Source of the DNA: Panorpa germanica
Lineage: Eukaryota > Arthropoda > Insecta > Mecoptera > Panorpidae
Assembly: GCA_963678705.1 (NCBI GenBank)
Contig: OY783209.1
Coordinates: 1,178,001-1,242,000 of the forward strand
Reading direction: 5' to 3'
DNA length: 64,000 bases
Shown here: positions 1 through 10,943 of the stretch, piece after piece
Numbering within the stretch: the first letter of the stretch is position 1
Layout of the letters: every line of letters begins with the position of its first letter
Position numbers and translations under genes: made by a program
Notes under the pieces: model-generated
Seen by the model: only the letters and a program-made list of their open reading frames with translations
Told to the model about the DNA's origin: nothing
Databases searched by the model: none

Positions 1-2060
1 CGGCCCGGCATGGCTCTTTTTTCGTTTTTGTTGGAAACTTCGAGTTTGCAATCAGTCGTAATTTACTTGTAAACGTGTCTGCTACATAAATATGACGTAA
101 CTATTATGTGTTGTTGTTATTATGTTTGTTAGTAGTAAAGTAGACTTGTGTTATACTTTTGTTTCTTATCTTCAACAATTGCTGTACGGAAATGCACTCT
201 TGTTCCATCGAAGTAGAAAAGTTTTTCTCTTTAATTCAATTACTTTTACAGGCACTTAAAATAGGGAATAATTTTCACAAAATAGTTTTCTTAAAGCATA
301 AAAATGTACTACAGCTCTGTGAGAATTCAACCAATGGAAAATATTTACAGATATAGTATTCCGTACCTTTATTTTATTACAGCAAGGTATCTATTAGCAG
401 TATAAAGATACTATTAACTACCTAAGACAGTCAACTAACCAATATTATATTTATAAAAACATATTACATCAGTCTGGCTGAAATAAAATTAAAATATTTA
501 TCTTTTCCAGCTGAAGAGTTGAAGTCAATGATATAAAGTCTTGAAATAATAGCTGTACTTTCGTTGATATTGTATTCGTTATATTCCTATATCCACGCCA
601 TCAGATACGATCACAGAATCAATCTATCTCCGTCCCGACGCTGTTAGTTTTGTTCAAGCTCTGGGCTCTCGGCTCTCAGCTCTAGGGGATATAATGTTTT
701 ATATGTGAAAAACGTGCATCACTAAAACTGAGCATCATTCTTATTCGAATTGTCTGTTTGTAGTACGTTTCTACTTTGCTATGCTATTGCTATCTCCAGT
801 TTACTGTAGTATAGTTGGGAACAACAAGAGAACAGACGATTTATAACTCTAGAGAAATAAACACAGATAAGCTTATTATTAGTTTATTGTTTCTTAATGA
901 TGTACGACTGTTTTATGGTAAATAGACTTTATTTTAATTTATTTTCAAAATGTAATAATACGTGTACCCATTGGAAAGAGGAAGACAAACGGGGAATGAA
1001 AAGGAGGAAAAGAACTATGAAAGCAATAGAAGAGGTAAAGAGAAGAGGGAAGAAGTGTGGAGGAGAAGTTTACAGAAAGGGAAACGATGGCGACAAGATA
1101 ATTTGGGAGAGGGACCAACTTAAATTTTTCTACTCATAAACACATGGATCAATCTACGAAAATTTCATAAAGAGTCAATCACGGTTATTTAGAGCGGCTG
1201 CATCCTTCTCTTTCACTTCATTTTTGCTCTTTGCCAACATGGCACATATGCAAGACCGAAATGTTTCACACTATATTCAAATGCAAGTTTGGTTAAATTT
1301 CTATCTCACAAAACTCCCAAATTAAAAAGACAATTAAAATAATTCCTTACATTTGCAGAAGATAATTTATCCTCAACAAAATAAATCACGAAAGTAATTT
1401 GTAACGTTGTACATATATCAAGAACAGGAAAGCGCCTGATTTTCTTCACATTTCCTCCTCGATTTCCTCTCCTCTTCTATTATCATTCCGTAATTTCACA
1501 AACAATGATTATCCCTGTCATACTTTAATGCGATATGATGCCAACTCGTTCTTTGTACAAATTCTAAAGTGTATCACTTGTCTACAATAAAATATGACTA
1601 GCGAAATATCAAAATGGCAAAGCAGTGGAAACATCGTGACTTGGATTCAAATGACAGAGCCGAGCGTCAGAGATTTGTGGTTGAACCTTCCACCGCGCTC
1701 CGCTCTCTGCGTGAAGCGGTAGCGCTACTTGCGCTCGCTCCTCTATTTTCTTATCTTAAATATAAAATAACATCTTATTGTTGTTAACTTCATTTCTAAA
1801 GAGAGAAAGATAAGAAATTAAGACAATTTAATTTAACTAGATAACGGTAATGTACTTTATGCGGGAATTTGAGTTATTACAACTTAAAATGTAATATAGA
1901 AAAATTCGTTTATTTTATTTTATTGTCTGTAGATACAAAATCATTAATTACGTTTGTAAATCATTACCATCAGTATACAGCGTTTGACATAATGACCAAT
2001 GGTTTAGTTAAATTATTACATCTATTTGTTGTAATATTAATGTTATGCCTTTAACGGATA
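1..2060. other. No gene seen; AT-rich non-coding stretch
   Basis: I see no recognisable coding sequence. Positions 43-60 resemble a short internal part of the MITE at 6728-6962 (about 15 of 18 bases around a TTTGCAATCAG core), which is too short to call a copy. A purine-rich, Lys/Arg-rich open frame at about 960-1110 vaguely resembles the basic linker of some non-LTR polyproteins but carries no diagnostic motif. Confidence 0.5.
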
Positions 2061-2296
2061 CTACAGGGTGTCCAGAAAGGGTATCGGGTATTTGTTTTCG
2101 CGCCATATTCGAAACGGGGCGTCTAAAGGGTGCGGGGAGGGGTTCGTGGCGTCCGCCATTCTGTGGAGTTTTAGTCACGATGGAACAGTACTCGGGGATG
2201 CATCGCGCATTTTGCGTACGAGCGTATTATCGTAATGGTGATTCAATAGTGACTGCTCATTCTGCGGTGTCCAGAAAAGGTATCGGGTATTTGTAA
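2061..2296 (+). mobile_element. Deleted Tc1/mariner-superfamily element, DUF4817-type transposase N-terminus
   Basis: A terminal motif ACAGGGTGTCCAGAAAGG at 2063 is followed by a GC-richer leader. An ATG at 2180 opens a frame reading MEQYSGMHRAFCVRAYYRNG and then DSIVTAH. This matches the start of the helix-turn-helix (DUF4817-type) domain of a large insect group of Tc1/mariner-related transposases, which would bind the element's own ends in the nucleus. Only about 27 residues survive. The frame then runs into a second copy (2266-2293) of the 28 bases found at 2067-2094, and no catalytic domain follows. It is a non-autonomous internally deleted relic. The right boundary is uncertain; the AT-rich tail to about 2340 could belong to it. 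Confidence 0.72.
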
Positions 2297-3162
2297 GTTC
2301 AATGAAACAAAAATTATTTGTATGCAATAAAAAAGTTTATTGTTTATTATTAGCATATGAATTGGAGAATTATTTGGAAAAGATGACGTTATCCAAATGA
2401 TGATCGTTACGTTGCTGGCACTTTTCTAAACAGTAAATATTTGATAGAAAATGTATCTAATGAACACACGATTTAGATTAAATATCACCTAGGAGACGAT
2501 CCCCTTAATGGAAAATATTCGTTAGTTTCGAAATATTAATTATCTACATGAATTTTTAGCAGTAATTATTACATTCACGTGCTCGACCAGATTCATAAAA
2601 TTCAAATAATTAATTACAAACACCTGCATCCGTTTTCCGTTATAATTTTTTGTATTTTTAATGAAACAACCTACCAAATATATTGAAATTATATTTATTC
2701 GTTGCACGTATTCCATGTCAACCAATTTATATTTATGTATATCAGAGGTGCACTAGGTTCATCGTTAATGGGGCAAATAGAAGTTGTAACAATTTTGTCA
2801 ATAGTGAATTATGACATGACAATTGTACATAGATCCATTTCTATAATTAAGTTAAACTCAACGATAGAAATTGACATCTAAGTAATTGTAAAAAATGTAA
2901 ATTATGCGAAATTTAGACGTATAGAACGATGATTTAATTTATGAAATTTTAAGCTGGTTCGAACACGCTACATTAGATTTAGAAAACATAATAAAACAAG
3001 TATGTTTCCGAAGAAATAACCAAAATAATTGACATTTTTATAAAAAATATCATCACAATCATCTCTCACTTCCGCTGTTTAACACGATGCAAAATTTGGC
3101 AACGTCGCTTGCACGCGACACATTTAATTGACGCATGAGTAACCGCGAATATTCGAAAGGTA
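2297..3162. other. No gene seen
   Basis: AT-rich sequence with no open frame I can relate to a family. No tandem or inverted repeat stands out. Confidence 0.5.
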
Positions 3163-3228
3163 TTAAGGCCCTCAGCACAGGACGCGACTGGTTGCAAACC
3201 AGTAGCCCCGAATCTGACCGAACGTTTG
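3163..3228 (-). mobile_element. One end of a TTA-targeting MITE (same family as 6728-6962)
   Basis: TTA at 3163-3165 is followed by a terminus containing GGACGCGACTGG, then GTTGCAAACC, AGTAGCCCCG and GACCGAACG in order. The reverse complement of the right half of the element at 6728-6962 shows the same order: terminus, TTGCAAAC, GAGCCCC and GAACCGAA. Similarity fades after about 3228 and no partner terminus follows, so this is a solo half element. Confidence 0.6.
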
Positions 3229-5220
3229 TACAACTGCTACATACTGATTCCCAACCGTCATAACGCACGCAGCTATTGGTTTCAATTAATATTTTAATTC
3301 AAATTACATTCCCTGCACAACATCACGTGGTAGTGAGATATATTATTCGTGACGTCATTAAACCCTCGGATTGTTTCATGTATTTTATATTATTTTTAAA
3401 TTTAATAATAAAATTATGTTCAGTGTTAGTACCAGGTACTGTGCGATATATTAATAGAGTACAAAAAATAAATGGCTATTATATCGATCGCGAATGATAT
3501 CCCAAGTAACGAATGATAACGAATATTGTATGGTAAGTAACGAATGTTGAGTAGGTATTTCAGCACTTAAAACAAACAACAAACAAATTACGAGAGTTCG
3601 GCGGCGACTCATACTTAAAACAAGTTGTGGGGTATAAACTGCCGATATAACTAAAAAGCAGTGACACTTATTTTTCTATAATGTATATAGAAACTAATAA
3701 GATAAAATTCATTATCGTATTATAGATTTATACTGCACTTATAACCTCATTTAAGTATAAGTCACCGCCGAACTATCGTGATTTAGACTAAACATTTACA
3801 AAACATAATTTACAACTTTAAGACACGAGTATGGGTACTTAAAATAAAGAGATTAAATTAGTTTTATTGATAAAGTCATTAAGGTTTTTCAGACTTTCCC
3901 TGCTTTCAAATATCTGCCTATAGAGTAACCCTTTTTAAAGCGTAAAAAAATTTATATTTTCAATAATTCACTTTCTAAATATAGACACACACATATATTA
4001 ATAAATATTATATCAAAACCCTAGTCGAACATATCGAATCTACATGCGAAAGAAGAAGAAGCTCTTTTGTAAATTCGTCAAAATAAATTCTAACACAGGT
4101 TGACATAATCTGATACATTTTATTTTATACGGTAACCGATGTGACAGTGATACGATGTTTCGATCTCGTAGCATTGAACGGTGATCTTCTTCATCGATAA
4201 CGAGAGCGGGGAGGCAGGGAAAGCAGGGGAAGAAGAAGATGGAGGAGTGAGTGCACATCGAAAGCAGTCTGATTGACAGCTGCGACAGAATCTGGTTACG
4301 TTGATGTATCATTCAGAAAATAATACTAAACAAGAGCTTAGTAGATGGTATTTAATCTTAAAAGAATAAATATGGGATGATGCTCATGCAAAAGTGTCTT
4401 TGTATAAGATATTCTACAATTTATCAAAATTCCAATTAACTGACGCATGGCATGTGGAATAGATATACTTGTTTGTTTAGGTACTAAACATGTATTACAA
4501 ATTTTGTGTTAAAAATAGTTCGCATGTAAAATATAAGTAAAATATGTTTAAAAAGATAATTTTTTATTAACAATTTATTTTTATTATTATTTTGTTCTCA
4601 CGCTGTGTCTGGGTGATTACTCCATCTTAGTTCTTCACTGTTATTCACTTAAGAAATAGATTTTTTTCTTTTCCATTCAATATACTCGTAAATCAAAATC
4701 TTTTTATCATTTATCTTTATTTCAACATTTTCATTATTGAAACAGAAGAGAGCAAAACAGTGAATCGATGAACATGCAATAGTGATGCTACTGATGATTT
4801 TCTGGTAAGTATTGTTTTACCATTAGCTTGATATTTACTTATGCTGAATAACTATAAAGTGTTTATTTGATGAATATGACAATTTATGTAACGTGGATGA
4901 ATGGCGTGATGAATAGAATATGTGGGATTGATACAGTGAACCATGATGCATGGATCCGTCAAGAGAATCATGGGGGCTGATGTTTCAATAAACATATCAA
5001 TGCAGATATCAGTATTAACTATAAGCTGAATTCGAAGGATTGAGTACATCAGAGATAACATTATATGCAGGTAAGTAGGGAATACAACCCGAGGAATATT
5101 TACTACGGAGTGCAGCTACATACCATTTTACCATTTCTTAAGTTTGTTCTCGATGGAACAGAGTCCGAATAACACTTCCTTTATTATCATTTATATAACA
5201 CTTATTTTAACACCTATATT
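3229..5220. other. No gene seen
   Basis: AT-rich. The stretch 4190-4300 is slightly richer in GC and purines and makes a spurious reverse open frame. I see no splice-bounded exon or transposon end. Confidence 0.45.
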
Positions 5221-5735
5221 TATATTATTGTACATCATATTAAGTTTATTGTGTGAAAATTTGAAGTCGATTGAAGTAAAACTGTCGGAGATATAGAGCT
5301 TTAAGTCTTCACCTCTCTGCTCTGGTGTCGTCTTTCTTTAAAACTTTTCAACGCGTTTTCTCACACGTAGCTTTTTCAGAGTCGTTGCCCTCTCTAGCTC
5401 AAAATCTACTGGACCGATTCTTTTGAAATTTTGCACACTCTTTCTTTACATAAAGTAACGCTGTCCAATTTCGAGTTGTCGAGACAGAGGTACCTACAGA
5501 AACTTATCAACTAATGAAATCGTTTTGAATTTTCGATTTCAGAATTTTACTTTTTTTTGTGACACCTGCGGGGATTCGCTGTCAATGCCTCATTTCTTGA
5601 TATTTATTTATGAAAATTTCACAAAGTATTCTTTAAATGTTATTCTATGTAGTTATTATAGAAATAATTATATATTAACTGTGTCATCAAAAAAACATTG
5701 TTGAAAATATGTATTTTTAAACGATTTACGTCATT
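5221..5735 (+). mobile_element. Repeat family A, copy 1 (body only, ends lost)
   Basis: This stretch aligns with 33843-34150 and with the interior of the complete element at 54644-55176. Shared landmarks in order are TTAAGTTTATTGTGTG, GAGATATAGAG, CTTCACCTCTCTG, CCCTCTCTAGCTCAAAATCT and, near the right side, TATATTAACTGTGTC. Both terminal inverted repeats seen in the 54.6-kb copy are missing. The right side stops at about 5735, just before a mariner 5' terminus. It encodes nothing and belongs to a non-autonomous DNA element family. Confidence 0.8.
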
Positions 5736-5757
5736 AATAAATGATTTTTTTAGTGAC

Positions 5758-5905
5758 AAAAGTAGCGTCACTAAAACTAATGTAGCTCGTAAACTAATGG
5801 TCGAAATATTATGAAATTTTTGCACATATCGTTTAAAGGCTCCTACTACCTAAAAATCATATGGATTTTTCAATAGTGGCTCAATTTAGAGACTTATTGA
5901 GTATC
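5758..5905 (-). mobile_element. Mariner 5' terminal region, minus strand (copy C)
   Basis: It aligns with the reverse complement of 60230-60400 and with 10757-10918. All three share CACATATCGTTT, a preceding ATGAAATTTT, and an outer ACTTATTGA-type terminus. In the other two copies this block leads into the transposase start MEK.EFRVL. Here similarity stops just upstream of where the ATG would be, so only the terminal repeat and 5' untranslated region remain. The outer end lies near 5905. It abuts repeat A copy 1. Confidence 0.75.
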
Positions 5906-6724
5906 CTATCTTTTAACCATAAACATGAAATTATCTTAGTAGTGTACTGTCTGTACTAAATAGTGAATAGTAATTCAGGATATTACTTACACATAAGAAA
6001 AAATAATAACAATATTTTATTAAGCTAAATTTTGTTATTACAATTAATAATTACCAGAATCTGGCCAATGCGTTGCAGTTTATCAGAATTAATTAAATAT
6101 ATAAACGCGGTAATTTAAATTGAACGTAATTATAGTAATATATTTTACTTAAAATTATAATTCAGTGAATATATGAACGCTGTAATTACATTACATTTCA
6201 TTAACGCACTGTGGAATGATCTCGTTGAGTTAGATGCGCGATGCCACGGTGCGCGATGCATACGGTAGATGCATATACCATATTCCCCGAATTAATTAAA
6301 CCCATTATTTCTGTAGCTCGCGGTTAGTTCCTCGTTTAGGTTTTGCTGTTGGCAATGTATACTTCAACCGTATTAATAATATGCACATCCATTAAATTGT
6401 TTACTATGTTTACTATTAAATTATATAAATATGAATATTCAAATTTGAACTAAGATTAAAAGCTTATCATTGCATTACCTAGTAATTAGAAAATTAACTT
6501 CACATAGTTTTACAGTTAAGCCATGTATTCGTATATTCTTCTTACTATTATAGATGATAAGAGCTTTAGTACCGGAGCAGGTATACTTGTCAGATATACC
6601 GGAGACCCGTTTAGATCACAGTTACACTTATATAAAAATAGCAACCATTCAGGTTACCTGTAAAGGTTATCTCTTCAGGTGAGCCTGTCAGGTAAACCAT
6701 TAGGTGTATGCTCAAAAATACGAG
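5906..6724. other. No gene seen
   Basis: AT-rich. A short imperfect inverted repeat with GGTTACCTG and CAGGTAAACC lies at about 6650-6700. No coding signal is visible. Confidence 0.45.
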
Positions 6725-6727
6725 TTA

Positions 6728-6962
6728 GGCCGTCTGCACACGACGCGACTGATCATGATGTCACAATCAAAAGCATGCAACCAAGCATGCCCTGCGACAT
6801 AGAAACACAGTCGCCCAAAGCGTGCTCAAAACCAGTTTGATATCAGTTTTCTTTCATTCGTGCCGTGTGTTTTCTCTCACTAACAACAGAGTTGCATTCT
6901 CATTCGGTTCGGGCAGATAGGGGGCTCGCGTTTGCAATCAGTTGACCCATGTGCGGACGGCC
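6728..6962. mobile_element. Complete 235-bp MITE with TTA target duplication
   Basis: The left end is GGCCGTCTGCACACGACG (6728 on). The reverse complement of the right end is GGCCGTCCGCACATGGGT. The terminal inverted repeats match over roughly 27 bases with a few differences. TTA lies immediately outside both ends (6725-6727 and 6963-6965), as expected for a 3-bp TWA-type target duplication such as PIF/Harbinger elements make. There is no coding capacity. The superfamily assignment is inferred from target and terminus style, not from a transposase. Confidence 0.82.
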
Positions 6963-6989
6963 TTAGTTTCATGGTGCGAGTTGCAAAAC

Positions 6990-7135
6990 TGGCAGTAAAT
7001 AACTATTGCCGCTGCCAGCAACTCTACTTGCCCCGATCGATTATGAGTAGCTTGTGTGCTGACAACATACTGCTTTGTAGCGTGGTGGAGAAAGGCCAGT
7101 GACTCGGTGCGAGTAGCTCTACTGCAGTAACTGTC
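6990..7135 (+). repeat. Repeat family E, copy 1
   Basis: The motif CTCTACTTGCCCCGAT, preceded by GCCGCTGCCAGCAA, aligns with 14180-14230. The right side (GCGAGTAGCTCTACTGCAG, 7109-7127) resembles in inverted orientation the right margin of the 14-kb copy. It sits directly beside the MITE at 6728-6962 and is richer in GC than its surroundings. I do not know the family. Confidence 0.45.
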
Positions 7136-7140
7136 CACAT

Positions 7141-8467
7141 TAACTGGGTAATACTTTTATTAATCGGAAAACACTAGAAAATTTTAATGATTACAATTTT
7201 GTAATTACTTTTTAACTGGGCTTACAAAGGTAAATTGCTGTGTTAGATGATACTCGATGGTTATTAACATATTCGAACAGCTGAGAGTTGATTGATTGAC
7301 ACAACTACAACAATATTCTACCAACATGTTTACCAACAAAACAAAATACGTCAGATTACAGAAACATTACTCTACAAAGTACAAAAAATTTGCAGGGTAA
7401 AGAATCTTTGTTTATCATGTTGTACAACTATTTTATCTTGACAGGATAAAAATAAACAGCGAGTCTCAATTTCAACAGAGTGCTAATATATTCATCTCTC
7501 CAAAAGAGAAAAAGTAATGTACATACTGTAATAAAAGTACACACATTACAGTCTTCTTATTTGCTAAAATATTTTAAAAAGCATCAAACTAAAAATGCAA
7601 AATACATTGCACATAATAAAAGATTGTCTATTATGCAGAACCGAAGTTTCCGTGAACTACGACTAGCTTTAGATTTTAAAACGACCCTCTAAAATAGGGT
7701 GGTTTAACCCTGATCATGTTTCGCACATAAATAAATTGTAGAAAATGAATATTTGAAATTTGCATATACTCATACAACTACGAAAAGCTTGAGTTTTAAT
7801 ATTAAAACGTAATGCAGTTTTATAATGCATGTAGAATATAATAGTGCTTTATTCCGCGACTGGTATATACGTATATAGGAATGTGGGTGGGGATGTTATA
7901 TTTTAAAATGATAAGTCGTTATCATATAAGTCTTAGACAGTTGTTTTAAATGGAGGCATGCGGGAAATGGCTTTAATTCCATTTTTATGATTATTTATAG
8001 CACGCTCGAATAGTTTTTAAGCTATGGAGGATAATATATGTATATAGGAAGCGTATATTTTCGAGAGCTGCATGTTTGGCAAATTACTATTAAGGGAACT
8101 ACCATTTTATTCTCTAAAGAATCATTATCTATATATATATATATATAGAACGTAAAAATACATATATACGAGCAGACCCGTTTGTAGGGAATGTGAGGTT
8201 ATATAATGTAGAACGCGGCAAATTTAAAAACAAAATTAATTTGAATGACAAAATAAATCTAAGTACTCTAAGATTTTTCCATCAACTGTTGAAGCTGAGA
8301 GAAGTTTAAACTTAAACTAACTTATCTTAGGTCCAGGATGTCTTAAGATCTTCAACATGTAGATTAGCAGCTCTGTGTATTCAAACGAGATAGCGATAGA
8401 GATGGATGTTACCTTATGGGATTATATACACTTAGAATTTTAAAAAAATCAATTTTTTTTATTTCAT
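7141..8467. other. No gene seen; short AT microsatellite
   Basis: AT-rich. A perfect (AT)9-type tract lies at 8130-8147. The small open frame near 7480-7690 has no recognisable domain and an AT-driven composition. Confidence 0.5.
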
Positions 8468-8945
8468 TTTTGTAATTAACTTGGCGATTATTTTCGAAGT
8501 TATGTAAGTTGAAAAAACATTTTTTTTACTCTGTGTAAAGTGCTTTAGAAACTTTAAATGCGTTTTTCTGAAAACCGTGTTTTTAAAGTCGGTGCCCAAG
8601 ATTTCGCGAAAACGGTTGAACCGATCAGTTTCATATTTTAACACAAGGTTCTTAAGTATATTTTTCAGTAATTAATCGAAGGTTTTTTCTCATCGATAAA
8701 TATTTTATTTATATAAACAATTTAAATCCAAAATTTTGGAGAAGCCATCATCTTGTCAAAAAAAATGATTTTGCTCATTCCTTCGATTAATTACTAGATT
8801 ATACAGTACTTTAACGAAATTCGTCCGGTTTTTTTATTAAAGATTATTTAGCCCAGAGATACCGTGGTCACCGCAAGATGCCTTTTTAGAGAGGAGCTCC
8901 TGGAGATCAGCTATAGCTGCTTCCCAATTATTATTTACAAATTTT
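8468..8945 (+). mobile_element. Repeat family B, copy 1
   Basis: It aligns base by base with 58409-58860, with indels. Landmarks are GATTATTTTCGAAGTTAT, AATTAATCGAAGGTTTTTTC, GTGGTCACCGCAAG and GAGAGGAGCTCCTGGA. This copy keeps about 40-70 bases near 8520-8580 that the other lacks. Neither copy encodes protein and I can define no terminal inverted repeat. It is presumed to be a non-autonomous mobile element. Confidence 0.75.
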
Positions 8946-10238
8946 TGTTATAACGCAAGGTTTATATAAAAAAGGGCGGTATTTATCTTGGATAGGAGCC
9001 GTATATATTGTTTGATAGAACGTAATATAAACAGAGAAGCTATGTTTAAGTTTGTACAGCGGTGATACAAGAATATTCGAAGTTTTAAAATGCAACAATG
9101 TGCAAACATGAAAATCCAGCATCTTCATAAAAACTTTACGGGTGGCTATGTACCATATAACAGATCGCGATATCGCCGGAAACGTTTCTGAGATTGCAAT
9201 AAGTTCAATATACAGTTTATATAGTTAGATAAATAAATCTATAGTTCTCAGAACAAAATATGATCTCCAGTGAGTATCTTCAGATAGTTGTTTTAATATT
9301 AACATAGAAAGGTAAACTTACTCGTAAGTAAGTCTTTCTTACTGTATAAATATTACTATCTATGGCTTTGTTAGTCTGTGTATTACACTGTTAGAAATCG
9401 CGCTGATTCTATATATATTTTTTTGTACACTGCAAATAATTTATAATTCATAAGTTCGGCAAAATTTATTGGTCTCATCATCTATCCTTTAAATCTCTCT
9501 CCTGTATGTATATCTGTAGTTAAATGTCTCTCTGTACTTAAATCCATAGTATACTATAAATCTTATATAAATTATTAACTCTTAATACATCAAACAATAA
9601 GAAAACATCTATGTGTAACCATTTAATTAAGCAGCAAAAAGATTTTCTTCGGTGATCAAAAGACATCAGATTTTAAACCGGATGACTTAATGATGGTCGT
9701 GTATTCCTTGTTACATCATGCGGATTCCAAAAAGAAACGTTCTTCAAGTTTATTCTTGTATTATAATTTGTAAAAGAAAAACTTTGTTTATATCAACAAA
9801 GCCTTAAGCAAAAACCATTGGACCACTAGCAGCAGCATCTGTACATCCACCACCACCACCGTGGCGCCACCGCACAGCTTCCGCTAAAGCATAACGTTGA
9901 ATTACACTGATTTGTAACTTTGTCTGAATGATCAAAGAGAAAACCGCAACATGTCCCGTTGATACAACGGTACACTCTTCACTTTGTGTAAGGATATTAT
10001 GACATTATTTTCATTTTAATTATAAATTTCAATTTTCCAACATCAACTAGTTTCAGTTTATATACCGCAGCTACTTGTAACTGGATATATTTGAATGTAT
10101 AGTAATAAATACAAGTATATATAAATATATGTATATATTTATAAAGATGTTACGAATAGTGCCATCTTCATAACGGGAAGTACGGGAAGTAACGGGAAGG
10201 AAAAAAGTACGAGAGTAGTTTGAGAATTCAGTGACTCT
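8946..10238. other. No gene seen
   Basis: AT-rich. A short CAC/CAG-rich patch lies at 9825-9865. A degenerate tandem of about 9-10 bases around ACGGGAAGTA lies at 10172-10199. No exon-like structure is visible. Confidence 0.5.
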
Positions 10239-10532
10239 TTGAATTTCCCGCGCAATGTGATTGCGATTGATGGTGCGATGGCACGTCATAAATTAGGCTA
10301 CGAACTGCTACCCGATCTAACATATTTTCCAGATTTAGTCCGCTGCGACTATTTCCTGTTTCCTAAACTGAAGAAATGGTTAAGCGGTAAAAGATTTGGG
10401 TCTAACAAAGAAGTCATCACTGAAATTACTGAAACAAATGCCTATTCTAAGTGCCTTGAGAAAACCTATTATTTGGAAAGAATAAATCGGAAAAACGGTG
10501 GGCTAAATGTATCGAGGTTAAATGAGAAATAA
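10239..10532 (+). mobile_element. Mariner transposase C-terminal fragment (pseudogene)
   Basis: The frame reads ...MARHKLGYELLP..., then YFPDLVRCDYFLFPKLKKWL and GKRFGSNKEVI. This is the C-terminal third of a mariner (IS630-Tc1-mariner) DDD transposase, the nuclear enzyme that excises and inserts the element at TA. The Asp of the CDYF motif (10347-10349) is the third catalytic Asp of the D,D34D triad. Family members usually read YSPDLAPSDYFLF, so two or three conserved residues have changed. The N-terminal two-thirds, including the first two catalytic Asp, are absent. The frame opens without an ATG. The tail is a little diverged before a stop at 10530. It is a dead fragment. Identification is secure; the upstream boundary is not. 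Confidence 0.9.
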
Positions 10533-10730
10533 GCGCATTTTCGAAAAACATCAACTCACTGAATTATCGAACTAATCTCGTATCTTCTATGCTCTCGTGA
10601 CAAATAATAACGCAAGTGTCATTTAATAATATAAAAATCTATAGAAAGCTTTTTGTCTTCTTATATTAACATAGTAAATAATGAATACTGTAATTCTTGA
10701 TCACAGTAAAAAAAGAAAAATTAAAAATAT

Positions 10731-10918
10731 CAACACACGAAATTCAGATTTTTCCATGAAAGTTGCGTTACTAAACCCATTGTAAGCTTTAAACTAATGG
10801 TCGAAATGTTATGAAATTTTAACACATATCGTTTGAAGATTGCTACTTTGTATGAAACATAAGAATTTGTCGATTGTGGCACCATCTATATGTCATTCAA
10901 CGAACTTATTGATCAACA
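10731..10918 (-). mobile_element. Mariner 5' terminus plus first codons, minus strand (copy B)
   Basis: Read on the minus strand, an outer terminus (ATAAGTTCGTTGAATGACAT) is followed by about 150 bases matching the 60.2-kb 5' end. An ATG at 10757 then gives MEKSEFRVL, the canonical mariner transposase start, before homology ends at about 10731. It points toward the plus-strand transposase fragment at 10239-10532, so the locus is a head-facing arrangement rather than one simple element. A small tandem of ATCAACAGTTA-like units (10911-10943) lies at the outer edge. Confidence 0.8.
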
Positions 10919-10943
10919 TTTAATCAACAGTTAATCAACATGT

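Noticed and set aside
43-60. Similarity of the window start to the interior of the 6.7-kb MITE
   Set aside because: Only about 15 of 18 bases match and no terminus is present.
960-1136. Lys/Arg-rich frame resembling a non-LTR polyprotein linker
   Set aside because: No reverse transcriptase or endonuclease motif, and the purine-rich composition alone can produce it.
2950-2970. GGTTCGAAC as a tRNA T-loop
   Set aside because: No acceptor stem, D-arm or anticodon arm can be built around it.
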